Source: Chondrus crispus (taxonomy: Eukaryota; Rhodophyta; Florideophyceae; Gigartinales; Gigartinaceae). From it: DNA of 64,000 nt. The stretch lies in the NCBI RefSeq assembly GCF_000350225.1, contig NW_005178566.1, positions 62,001-126,000 on the forward strand, read 5' to 3'. The notes under the pieces are model-generated. The model was not told the origin of the DNA and did no database searches. It worked only from the letters and a program-made list of their open reading frames with translations. Shown here piece by piece: positions 21,600 through 30,573 of the stretch. Numbering within the stretch: position 1 is the first letter of the stretch; the number at the start of each line of letters is the position of its first letter. A program made the position numbers and the translations under genes.

Positions 21600-23105
21600 G
21601 ACGATGACAAGCTCCGTGGCCACGTACTCGAGATGCTCCGTAATCATTCGAGTCTGTGAGGCGGTGCGCTCTGAACGATCCGAGCCACGTAGCACTGCAT
21701 CCCTCTCGAATCGGGAACGAAACCGGTTCGTTTGCTGCCCTATCGGAAGGGGCCCGCCATGCGCGAGATGGTTGCCAAGGAGGTCAACAAAATGCTGAAC
21801 GCAGAGGTTATCGAACCGGCGACCACCGAGTGGGCGTCCCAGGTGGTGCTGGTCCCGATGAAAGACGGCTCTCTTCGGTTCTGCATGGACTACCGGCGTC
21901 ACAACGCGAAGACAGCAGCGGATTCGTATCCCCTGCCCCGGATGGACGACTACATCGACTCGTTAGGAGATGAAGCCGTCTTTACGACGTTGGACTGCAA
22001 TTCCGGTTATTGGCAGATCCCCGTCGCTCCGGAGGACCGGGATAAGACCACGTTTACGACGCACATGGGCACGTTTCGCTACCTGCACATGCCGTTCGCA
22101 CTAAAAGGGACACCGGCCACCTTCCAACGTGCACTGGATATTATTCTTTCCGGAGTCCGCTTGCAAATATGCCTCGTCTATCTCGATGAAGTCATAGTGT
22201 TCTCGCGTACGGACGCGGAACACGCGAAGCATCTCGACACTGTCTTGAGCTTATTAGGGAGTGCCTGCATCTCCCTCAAGCTCAAGAAGTGTAGCTTCTT
22301 TCAGCCGAAGGTACACTACCTGGGGCACGTCATCTCCCCAGGTAAGTTGAGCGTGGCCGATACGGCGGCGGACGCCTTCAAGACGTTCACGTTCCCAAGG
22401 ACACTGACGCAGGTGCACTTGTTCCTCGGGGCGTGTAACGTATATCGCCGCCTCGTTAAGGGCTTCTCGAAAATAGCCCGTCCGTTTACGGATATGACGC
22501 GCAAGGATTCGGATCCTGACTTCTATAATCCTACCCAGGATCAACTCCAGGCGTTCGAGAACCTTAAGGAGTGTATGATCGGTCCGCCGATCCTCGCGTT
22601 GCCTCTGCATGGACGACAGTACATGATCGACACCGACGTGAGCGCCTACCAACCTGGCTGCACGCTGCTCCAAGAGCACGACCAGCCAAACGATTGGCAC
22701 CCTGTTGGGTATTGGTTTTACTTGCTGAACGACAGCGAACGAAACTACGGCGCTACCCAGCGCGAATGCTTCGCCGTAGTATGGGCCGTCGGCATGCTAC
22801 GGCCGTACGTTGAGGGCACAAAGTTCACCGTCCGAACGGATCACGACGCCTTGAGGTGGCTCATGTCCCTCACCGAGAGTTCCGGAAGACTCACCCGGTG
22901 GCGGCTACGTCTGGCTGAATACGACTTCACCATTCAGTACCGCCCCTGGCGCGTGCACCAGGTACCGGATGCCCTGTCACGCCTCGTGTCGCCGAGAGTC
23001 GCCGACGACCCTCGCCCCACCGTCGGAGTGGATAACGACATTCCCACCTTCGACGTGGGCACGACCGTTCGCAACGTATCGAACGAGCTCACGGGCCACG
23101 TTTGA
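21600..23105 (+). pseudogene. pol: R2 reverse transcriptase and RNase H, catalytic Asp changed
   Basis: The N-terminal RT segment lies in another frame before 21732. From there the main frame reads VIEPATTEWASQVVLVP, FCMDYRRHNAKTAADSYPLP, FTTLDCNSGYWQIPV, TPATFQRALDIIL and the polymerase motif LVYLDEVIVFSRT. The YxDD box is YLDE, so the second catalytic Asp is Glu. RNase H follows: DTDVSAYQPGCTLLQ, ERNYGATQRECFAVVWAV, RTDHDALRWLM and QVPDALSRL. The frame ends with a TGA at 23103. It is clearly homologous to the R1 and R4 enzymes but probably inactive. Confidence 0.85.
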
Positions 23106-23324
23106 ATCGCGAGCTGCAACCACGATGTCGAGCACGTCTTTGCGAAGACACGGAACCAAGCCAGCTTACGAAGAAGGTCGCGCGCCCGAGCGCGCGACGA
23201 GCCGAGGGGCGACGACGAGGCCCCCGCTCTCCAAGGACCCAATTCGTTCTGGGAGGAGAATGACGAGTTTGACGCCACCGACATCGAGCGCGTCGCAGAC
23301 CACCAGGCTGGTGCGCCCGACTCT

Positions 23325-23885
23325 TTGGTCGCTCCTCCGCAGGACGACCTTCCGGCTCCTCTTACGATAGAGGAGATTGCCGAAGAGCAACGCGTGGATG
23401 ACTTCTGCCAAACCGTTTTAGCACAACAGTCAGAGTCACGGGACTCCGCGTTCTTCGAGGACAACCAGGGGGTGCTTAAACGGAGACACCCCTTCGACCC
23501 TGCTATCGTGCAGGTGGTGGTACCTCGGACGCTCCGCGCCAGCCTGCTTCGCCTATGCCACAACCCGGTCATCGCGGGGCACCCCCGCCACAACCGTATG
23601 TACTTCGCGCTTCGTCACGAGTAATAGTGGCCCCATCTGGCCGCAGATGTTGCCGCCACGGTGCGAGGTGGTTGAACCTGCGCGATGAACCGGGTCAAGC
23701 TGACGAAACATCTCAACCGATTGAGATTGTTTCCAGCTACGAGGCCGCTCGAGAGTCTGGCCATCGACATCTTGGGGCCGCTCCCCAAGACGAAGTCAGG
23801 AAAACGGTTCCTGCTCGTGATCACGAACCGCTTTAGCACGCTGACGCAAGTCGTTGCCCTCCGCACGATAACCGCTACAGTCTAG
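23325..23885 (+). pseudogene. pol: R2 integrase, truncated in the catalytic core
   Basis: The segment contains the zinc-binding region RLCHNPVIAGHPRHNRMYF, then stops, then the start of the core in a shifted frame, SLAIDILGPLPKTKSGKRF (first catalytic Asp) and ITNRFSTLTQVVALRTIT. Sequence similarity to integrase ends at about 23880, where the next codons read into R3 RT on the opposite strand. The second Asp and Glu are missing. The region 23106-23324 between RNase H and integrase is an unstructured linker in a broken frame. Confidence 0.75.
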
Positions 23886-23890
23886 GGTGG
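23876..23890. other. R2/R3 pol-to-pol inverted junction
   Basis: Plus-strand integrase of R2 (TITATV) and minus-strand RT of R3 (TTLDC) meet here. The bases CTACAGTCTAG can be read as part of either element, leaving a short overlap. No LTR, PPT or target duplication lies between them. Confidence 0.7.
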
Positions 23891-24247
23891 TAATGAAAGT
23901 GGCATCGCCAAGCGAGTCGATGCATTCGTCCATGTGCGGTAGTGGGTAGGAGTCGCGAACCGTAACGGCGTTTAGCTTGCGATAGTCCACGAAGAACCGC
24001 ATGGTCCCGTCCTTTTTAGGGACGAAGACCACAGGTCTCACCCACTCGGCCGATGCCGGTTCAATGACTCCTGCGCGCAGCATGCGGTCGATTTTCTTTT
24101 CTCCTTCTCGAGCGCGATGGGTCCGGCTCGGTAGGGTGCTTGGTAGATTGGCTTGGCACCGGGCTTCAGCTCCATACGATGCTTCGTATCATCGGTCTTA
24201 CCCAAGTGGCCGAACCACATGTCCTTGAACTCGGACAGCATGTCCAT
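23889..24247 (-). pseudogene. pol: R3 reverse transcriptase fragment
   Basis: The RT N-terminus reads MWFGHLGKTDDTKHRMEL and IYQAPYRAGPIALEKEK, then shifts frame at an A-rich run (AAAAGAAAA on the minus strand) into MLRAGVIEPASAEWVRPV, FFVDYRKLNAVTVRDSYPLP and DATFITTLDC. The conserved next residues (NSGYWQ) are missing because the R2 integrase begins. The YxDD motif is not present. Confidence 0.85.
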
Positions 24248-24271
24248 AATTCCCGACCGAACGGTACTGTC

Positions 24272-25684
24272 TTATGCACCAATATGGACGTCTTCTTCCC
24301 ACGAGCAGGTCTTCTCCGCGTCCGTCTCGGTCCGCTCATCCGCGTTAGCGGGATTGCCACTATGGGCGTCGTCCGTTTCCGGTTTTTTGCGTCGTGCTCC
24401 TCCTCCCGTAGCGGTCGTGGATTTAATTCCGCCATCGTCCGTAACGAGTCCTTCTCGTCGCGCACATTCCCCAGTGGGTGAGGAATTAATTCTGCCTTCG
24501 TCCGTAGCGGATTCTTTGCGACGCGCGTATCCTTCCGTAGTGGTGGAGGATTTTCTTCTGCCATCATCTGTAGCTGGTTGTTCGTGTCGCGCCTGTTCCT
24601 CCGTAGTGGTTGAGGAATTATTTTTGTTCCCTCCCCCTTCCTTAGCGTCGGCCTCTCGGGCCGACACGCCAAGTGTCAGGACATGGGCGGGGGATCGCAA
24701 AGCGAGACCGACAACGGTATGCTTGGGCACGTGGGCTCCGCGGCCCCCAAAGTTGCTGACCAGCACCGTAAGCAGTTCGCCCGAGAAGAGGTCCATGACC
24801 CCTTGGGCCATCACGCATAAATTCTTATGCGCCGTTTTGGGGTGGTTTTAAAGGAAGCAAAGGCCCCCAACCGGTGTTGCGACGCGTACCATCGCTTTGG
24901 TCATCGGGGGTATCGTGACTCCCTTGACCATGCGAATTTTCCGTGACGGTACATTCGTCGGGAACTGTGCGCGCTTCCGGTCGGCCGAAATTTCCTCCTG
25001 CGGGAGCTGCTGCGACGATCCCCTCGAGGCCATCTTGCAGTGACTCCCGTCGGCGCTACGGACGGCGCATGATTAAACAGGACCTTCGTCTGCGGTGGCA
25101 GGATCGCCTTCACTTGGTGATCCAGAAACGTGGTTCTAAGGATACAGTCCACCACAAAGTTGGTGACGACCAAGAACGGTACGCGCGACGAACTCACCAA
25201 TCCGGATGTACAGTTTGAGCTCGCCGAGGGCCTTCATCGACCTACTTGAAGCGTCGATGAGCGGCGGGCTCCGCGCGGACTTTCTGGCAGCGCACCACGG
25301 TTCTGCCGCACAGCGTAGGTGGATCAGATTCGGGCCGGCGCCCGAATCCAGAACCGGAGTGATGGCGCGCATCATTGCGCGTCGTTGTCCGACCGTTGCG
25401 GTGACCTTATAATTTTGCTTCTTGAAGAAGCAAATTGCCGCTTCGTTCGTTCGGCTCTGCGATTGCGCGCGTAGCGAAGCTGTCGACAGGGTGCCTTGTT
25501 TATTGAGGCTTGGCACGGGGAGGATCGTCGACGCCTCTACGCGTCCTCCCCAGCTTCCCCCGTCAACCCAAGGTCCTCGGGCCCCTCGTCCGTCAGCGGT
25601 AGCGTGGGTTCTTCCGATTGGACGGTCTCGCGCGGCTGAACTACGTTGATGCCCTTGGGAGCCCGCGCATGCAAACTTCGCCAA
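24272..25684 (-). pseudogene. pol: R3 protease and post-protease linker (fragmented)
   Basis: The protease is recognisable from QNYKVTATVG and VLDSGAGPNLI, a DSGA active site, followed by IRIGEFVART. The ILG strand appears in a second frame and is degraded (CILRTTFLDHQVKAI). The linker block FSGELLTVLVSNFGG with VPKHTVVGLAL matches the other elements. Then comes an extended, Thr/Ser/Arg-rich repeat region. At least two frameshifts separate these pieces. Confidence 0.72.
24389..24640 (-). repeat. R3 minisatellite in the protease-RT linker
   Basis: Four imperfect tandem units of about 63-66 bp encode 21-22 residue repeats built on a theme of SSTTTE, ARR and ATDDG. Unit boundaries: EEQARHEQPATDD, EGYARRKESATDE, ECARREGLVTDD, GGARRKKPETDD. 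No equivalent lies at this position in R1, R2 or R4. A spacer of variable length between domains is likely. Confidence 0.75.
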
Positions 25685-25940
25685 GCAGTCGGCAGTTGAC
25701 GCTCGAACGGCGAACCCGGGCGGAGACCTTCACGGATCCGAAGCTTTTGATAATTGGCCTCGCGGGCCTGCAAAAGCTTCGACTGCAGAGCGCTATCCGC
25801 CACCACACCTGGCAGTGGGTCAGGTCCAGACAGAACCGACATGGCGGGGGTCCAGGTAATCCTTGGTTGAGGAACCGGACCCGCTGGTTCTGTACTGGCC
25901 TTCCGTACGGATTTGCGCGCGCGTCACCTTGTTGGGCGGG

Positions 25941-26040
25941 NNNNNNNNNNNNNNNNNNNNNNNNNNNNNNNNNNNNNNNNNNNNNNNNNNNNNNNNNNNN
26001 NNNNNNNNNNNNNNNNNNNNNNNNNNNNNNNNNNNNNNNN
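25941..26040. other. Scaffold gap (100 N)
   Basis: Exactly 100 N, the usual size for a gap of unknown length. It falls in the gag 3' region of R3, near where the zinc knuckle should be. Confidence 0.99.
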
Positions 26041-26498
26041 ATTGGTGCGCCCGCCAGAGACGAGGCACGTGACGGATGGTAGCTAGTCGGCGGCGAGCAA
26101 AGCGAGCTCGGCGTCACCGACTAGTCCGTCACCGCCAGTATCTTCTCCGTTTTGGTTCCGCGCGCTGTCGGGAGCTCAGATAGGGACTCGACCGACAGCA
26201 CAGGCCTTGTCCGCGCGGTGCGCATAAATCTTTTAACCGAATCGGACGGTGCTTGAGGCGACGCGAGCGAGGTCGTCTGCCTTCGAGCCGAGCGGTGCGA
26301 CTCGCCTATGGCTTCCGCGTAGCGTGCCACCGCTTGGTAGTCCACGTCCGGATGCGTGGCGAGATAATTCCGCACCTGCGCGCACGTTGCTGGCAGAAGT
26401 CTCTCAACGAAAAAGGACTTCAAAAGCCTGTCCGAAAATACGGTTCCGCAGCGCAACGTTTTTCTAACAACTGGTTAATGTACCCCTCCTCCATCATA

Positions 26499-26574
26499 TT
26501 CGAGCTCTGACGGAAGGAGGTGACATCACCGACCGCTTCGAGCTCTGACGGAAGGAGGTGACATCACCGACCGC
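26499..26574. repeat. 38-bp perfect tandem duplication in R3 gag
   Basis: Two identical 38-bp units (26499-26536 and 26537-26574), beginning TTCGAGCTCTGACGG. Since 38 is not a multiple of three, it shifts the frame. Identity suggests a recent slippage event or an assembly artefact. Confidence 0.9.
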
Positions 26575-28287
26575 TTCGAAAATAACTTCGTCCGCCCGGT
26601 ACGTGCGTAATAAACGTTAACAACTTCCGCGTAGGTTTCGAGCATCTCGCCGTGCTCCACATCGACCGCCATGGTGTTCCCGTGTAGCCTGGACTGGAGC
26701 AAGGCGAGAGCCTGCCCAGCCAAATAGAACTGTAAACACCATACGGCCGCGCCTTCGCTGACCCCCTTGTGGTCGCACGCCATCTTGAAGCGCGCGAGAA
26801 ATCGTAGCGCCGCGATTGGATCTTGACCACCGAACGTGAGGGTTTTCAGCTGGACGTCCAACTTCTTCCGATAACGGTTAACTTCACGCGCGGTACTTGC
26901 CCCGTAGCGAGCGCTGCGGTTTTCCAGCCTATACGTGCGGTAGTCGACGACCTTGGAGAACAGGTCGTTCAGCGACCTGATCACCGGCAACCGTTTCAGA
27001 TCCCGCCTCGGAGCAGCCCGGCGGTCTCTGCCCCTGCAATGGCGGTCTCCTTCTCCGCCAGGGCTACTGTAGCCGTCCAGGTCGTAGTTTTCTCGCCGGA
27101 ACCGACGTCGGTTGCGCGCATTGCAGCCTCTGCGGTCGGTTCTGCGCGATTCGTCCGACTCGGTGTCCTCGTCATCGGAGCGGTATTTCCCTCCTCCGGC
27201 ATCGCAGTATCGCGTATAGCGTCCTTCGCGGTTATCATGGGAGGGGTAACCGACCCCTCCGGCATCGCCGTATCGCGCGTGGCGTCCGTCGCGGTTCTTG
27301 CGCGTCGCCCTGTGGCGACGTCTTGTGTCTTCTTCCTCAGAGGGGTTTTATGTACCCTCCGAGGTGTAGCCTTAAGCGCCGGGTGCGCTTCTTCTGCTCG
27401 ATCGATACGGCTGTCGCTTTTCTGTCGCGAAGCGCCCCAGGCGATTTTCTTTCCCGCGGGGGCCAGCCGTATCGGCGAGTATGGGAGGGCCATTTTCTGT
27501 GGGCCCTCCTGTAGCACCATAAGTTGGTGGGAGGTAAACGGTCTTACCCTCCGGGTGAGGGTCCATTGTACTGATCCCGGGTGCGGCGCCGATCGGTTCA
27601 GCTTGCGTTACCGTAAAATCCGGAGCGGTTGAGTCGCGCTGCTCGCGTGCGTCGACTCCTGCTCCGGCGAAAGTCGTGGCCAGAGGATTGGCCACGGCGG
27701 AGCTGATCGCTCCCTTTAGAGCCGTTCCGGACGGGGATTCTTCATCCACAGTGGTGAGCGCGGGCGGGGATTCTTTATCTACAGTGATGAGCGCGTTCCC
27801 CACCTCGCGTTGGACTTGAGCCGGTAGAAGTCCGTCCAAAAGTGGTGGTATCGCGCTGCGTACGTGCGCATACACGAGCGCGGGCACCGTTCGGTCGAGG
27901 TATACGCGCGCTACCTGGGGGAGTTCCGTAGCGAGGAATTCCTTTACCCAGGCCTGGATGCGCGGCTGAATCGCGTCGACCATCCATTGGACGCGATTCT
28001 CACTGCCTGCCGACGCGGCCGGCGTAACATCCGATGCGGACGCTCGCGTGCGGCCCGGTCGCGGTGGCGGTCGCAGCAGGGCTTCCGGGTTCTCCACCTG
28101 GGGGCGCCGTGCGCCACTGCCGCTGCGGGTGCTCAGACGCCCGGAGGTGGAGTTTCCCCCTTCCTCCGGTCGGTTCATCGTTGAATACGCTTCGCGATCG
28201 ATGCGGTGATTGCTCTACCTTTTCCGTCCGTACCGTCCTGCATGCGATCGAGCGCCTATGCGTGCGGCTCAACCTCAAGAGTTATCC

Positions 28288-28304
28288 CCTCCACAAGAGT
28301 ACCA
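28288..28304 (-). promoter_or_regulatory. R3 primer-binding site
   Basis: The minus strand reads TGGTACTCTTGTGGAGG, three bases inside the LTR end at 28308. The same 17 bases occur at the LTR end of R8 (59287-59303). TGG pairs with tRNA CCA. Confidence 0.85.
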
Positions 28305-28307
28305 AAA

Positions 28308-28981
28308 TGCAGGATACCTCCTCTCCGCCCTTCGTTGGTTGAGTGGCGGAGGCTATAGCGAGTGAGCACGCGGCGCGGACGCGAAGCGCTAATTGAACCG
28401 ATCGGACTAGCTCGCCAAAAGGGAGTGTCTCACTGGCCGGTTACGCGCGGTCGCTCCGTGGTGCGTGAACGGGGGCGATCTGTAACGGGTTAGAAGTCAG
28501 TGCACGCCGTAGACAACCGAAACGGACAGATATAGGCGCGGAGGGGACGGGGGCGAGCTTGCCCTAGTTTACTAGTGGGGACGGGTGTCATGTCTTAACC
28601 CCTCAGAGGGACGGATGGGACACCTGTCACAGCACAGTAGTACAGTATCTGCCGTCTAGTGCGTGCCGGGTACTGTACACAATTAAAAAGCTAGCGCCAT
28701 AATTACTACCACCGCACAGACGCTGCTACTACTCGTGTGCACTACTGTACACGCGTGGTGCTTACAGACTACCGCACAGACGACACGTGTGCTACCGTGC
28801 ACACGTAATACACGTAGACTACCGCGCGGACGACACGTGTGCTACTGTACACGTGCGCCATGCCACGACCGGTCGGTACACGCAAGTTCTCTCTACACGT
28901 GGGCACACCCGCCCACGTGTCCACCGTGCACGGCTGCACGGTTAATAATCTCCCCGCGCCCGCGTCTGTCGTTATACTGCA
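28308..28981 (-). repeat. R3 5' LTR (inferred boundaries)
   Basis: The inner end is set by the PBS. The outer end is proposed at TATACTGCA (28981), which makes inverted termini with TGCAG at 28308 and resembles the TATACTACA end of R2. The length (674 bp) fits R2 and R4. There is no second copy. It contains a cluster of CACGTG boxes and three imperfect tandem units. Confidence 0.6.
28705..28860. repeat. CACGTG-rich tandem repeat in the R3 LTR
   Basis: Three imperfect units begin near 28705, 28768 and 28818, each with an ACTACC...GACG core followed by ACACGTGTGCTAC or a variant. They add several CACGTG and TGTACACG elements. The spacing (63 and 50 bp) suggests duplicated enhancer-like units in U3. 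Confidence 0.65.
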
Positions 28982-29621
28982 ATTGGCGCAGACATCCATT
29001 TTTAAATTGGATTCCATTTTTTAAAAAATAAATAAGTCATGAAAAAAGTTCCGCCCGCGCTTTGTGATTTTGTGGGTGTCAAGGACGGCGAGGACAGGAA
29101 ACTTCAGTCAAAGCTGAGCAAGGGAGTAAGGAATATCACAGATCACATTACGGCCCCCAGGGCGTCATCTCTGACAACCATGCTGCGGTCTTGGCGAGGG
29201 ATGTGACCAAGTAATGCGGCTCACGTACTGCCAGTACGTCAGCCCCTTACCTAGCTAACTTAGCGAGTTAAGAGGCTCACGTACTGGCGTTAAACACCTT
29301 CCGTGAAGGCAGGTGCGTTTTGCAGACGATTTGGGTTGCGTGAGAGGAGCAACATTAATTCACGCAACTCCAATTGTTGCTTCTAAACGATTTGGTAACA
29401 AGTTTCACCATCACTGGATGACTGCGCACGTCGGTGGCACTTGCTGTCTAATTGGAAGAATTCGTCCTCACGATTGACGTGCGACTCTCCAGCTACGGTA
29501 CACAAATTACGGCCTTGAACATGAGAGACTCCAAAATGACACGGTACACCGTAACCATTTAACCCATGGAACTCTCTGACCCGATCTCAACTACGTTTCT
29601 TCGCTTTCTATGGTCAATCAT
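28982..29621. other. Spacer between R3 and R4
   Basis: About 640 bp of lower GC than the flanks, not clearly part of either element. It contains a small ORF from an ATG at 29039 (55 codons, KKVPPALCDFVGV at its start) with no recognisable family. A palindrome ACGTACTG/CAGTACGT lies at 29223-29239 and GGCTCACGTACTG is repeated at 29218 and 29274. It is probably pre-existing sequence into which R4 inserted. Confidence 0.5.
29617..29621. repeat. Target-site duplication of R4 (ATCAT)
   Basis: ATCAT precedes the left LTR, and the same bases follow the right LTR at 41085-41089. This confirms both ends of R4. Confidence 0.92.
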
Positions 29622-30270
29622 TGTCGTGCACTACAGCCACGGGTGGCGGCTGTAGGCAGAGCGACGCGCGTTCGGACGCGTAAGGAAATTCGGGAGACCA
29701 CCCGGTGGATGACCGGAACCGGGATCCGGGCGCGGCTTGCGCGGTAGGAAAGTAGCAACGTAGTCAGCAATAGACAGGGTGAATTAAAGGAAAAACAGAA
29801 CTAACAGAACGGACAGCACAGTAATTAACGTAGCGCTTGCGCGGTTGGGGTCGACGCGCGCGGGGAAGGCAGTTGGGATTCCAGGGGTGTAGATAGCTCG
29901 GTCGGTATGGGCGAGCCAGTACCGAGTCGAGGCTACAACCTGGAATCCAGAAACCAAGGTAAAAGACCCGAGGCTTCGTGCCTCTCTACTTTGATCATCA
30001 TCGGGTTGACTATATAGTCCCCGTCGCCGTCATGGCAAAGCTAAATTATACTGTAATTTAGAGTAACTAGAATATAACGGGTGTAGCCCCGAGGGGACCA
30101 AGTCACGGCCCCCATTGACCCGACAGGCGGCAGAGGGCTCACACGTGTCCACCGGTATGGTCCGGCAGAGAGACAGGAGTCCACGTGTACCCGTGGTACA
30201 CGTGGTGGCGGCGAGCGCGATTTTGGTGAGATTAAGACAGCTGTCCCGGTATCGAGTACAGTGCACTACA
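29622..30270 (-). repeat. R4 3' LTR
   Basis: It matches 40436-41084 over its full 649 bp. It begins TGTCGTGCACTACAG and ends GTGCACTACA; the ends form a nine of ten inverted repeat. CACGTG boxes lie at 30142, 30182 and 30199. The palindrome GACTATATAGTC lies at 30008-30019. Confidence 0.95.
30008..30019. promoter_or_regulatory. Palindromic TATA core in the R4 LTR
   Basis: GACTATATAGTC is a perfect 12-bp palindrome with a TATATA centre, so it can act as a TATA box in both directions. The same element is at 40822-40833 in the 5' LTR. Minus-strand use would make the genomic RNA; plus-strand use from the 3' LTR would lead to the antisense ORF about 550 bp downstream. Bidirectional activity is inference. 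Confidence 0.45.
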
Positions 30271-30283
30271 GATCCCCCTTCTT
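30271..30283 (-). promoter_or_regulatory. R4 polypurine tract
   Basis: The minus strand reads AAGAAGGGGGATC directly before the 3' LTR, the site from which plus-strand DNA synthesis starts. It closely matches the R1 tract. Confidence 0.85.
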
Positions 30284-30573
30284 AGAGAACCACGCGTCCC
30301 CGCGTGCAGGTACTGTAGAAATCATCGCCGAATCATCGGGTTTTTCTTTTTTTTCTTTTGGACCAGCGGCCGCGGGTAAACTGAAAGCGGGGGTTTCTGC
30401 AAGCCAGCTTGTTGGAGGCGGTCTTCCTCAATATTCCAACTTTCCATCTAGCGCGGCCGGTTTGTCTTCGCCTTCCTCTTGTAGTTCCCTCCGCGCAATC
30501 CACGCTGTACGGTACGCGGGACGGAACGAGTTGTCATCTGAGAGGCGTCTTGCCCGAGTCGGCGCGCGCGGGG

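Larger units (their letters stand above)
16837..23885 (+). mobile_element. R2: truncated, degenerate Ty3/gypsy element
   Basis: A 5' LTR, PBS, gag, protease, RT, RNase H and the N-terminal half of integrase in sense order. It is inserted in the integrase remnant of R0 (candidate target GTCTC at 16832-16836; the partner was not found). The element stops abruptly at about 23885 within the integrase core, where it meets R3 in the opposite direction; no 3' LTR is present. The Gag resembles R0 and the PBS is identical in type to those of R1 and R4. Catalytic motifs of both protease and RT are altered, so it is inactive. Confidence 0.85.
25537..28178 (-). pseudogene. gag: R3 gag (stops, tandem duplication, gap)
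   Basis: It starts at an ATG (MNRPEEGGNSTSG) 110 bp after the PBS. The N-terminal region is Pro/Arg-rich and includes VQWMVDAIQPRIQAWVKE. Two UAA stops (27372 and just after) precede an Arg/Asp/Tyr-rich segment containing two copies of a theme like GRHARYGDAGG. The capsid follows: LNDLFSKVVDYRTYRLEN, FGGQDPIAALRFLARFKM and FFVERLLPATCAQVRNYL. The 38-bp duplication at 26499-26574 lies in the capsid. Downstream of the gap the C-terminus continues (SALQSKLLQAREANYQKL). No zinc knuckle is visible; it may be in the gap. Confidence 0.75.
23886..28981 (-). mobile_element. R3: truncated Ty3/gypsy element
   Basis: Reading on the minus strand: 5' LTR (28981-28308), PBS, gag, protease, a repetitive linker and the first third of RT. 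The element stops at about 23886, where it meets R2. RNase H, integrase and 3' LTR are absent. Gag holds two in-frame stops and a 38-bp tandem duplication. A 100-base scaffold gap lies in the gag 3' region. The protease linker is like those of R2 and R4, but the PBS is of a different type, shared with R8. Confidence 0.82.

Noticed and set aside
26823..27632. A 269-codon plus-strand ORF opposite R3 gag
   Set aside because: Its Val/Ser/Ala-rich composition mirrors the Arg/Asp-rich Gag; no homologue in the other elements.
28873..29017. Possible small host gene or RNA right of R3
   Set aside because: Only weak short ORFs and no tRNA-like cloverleaf; described as LTR end and spacer instead.
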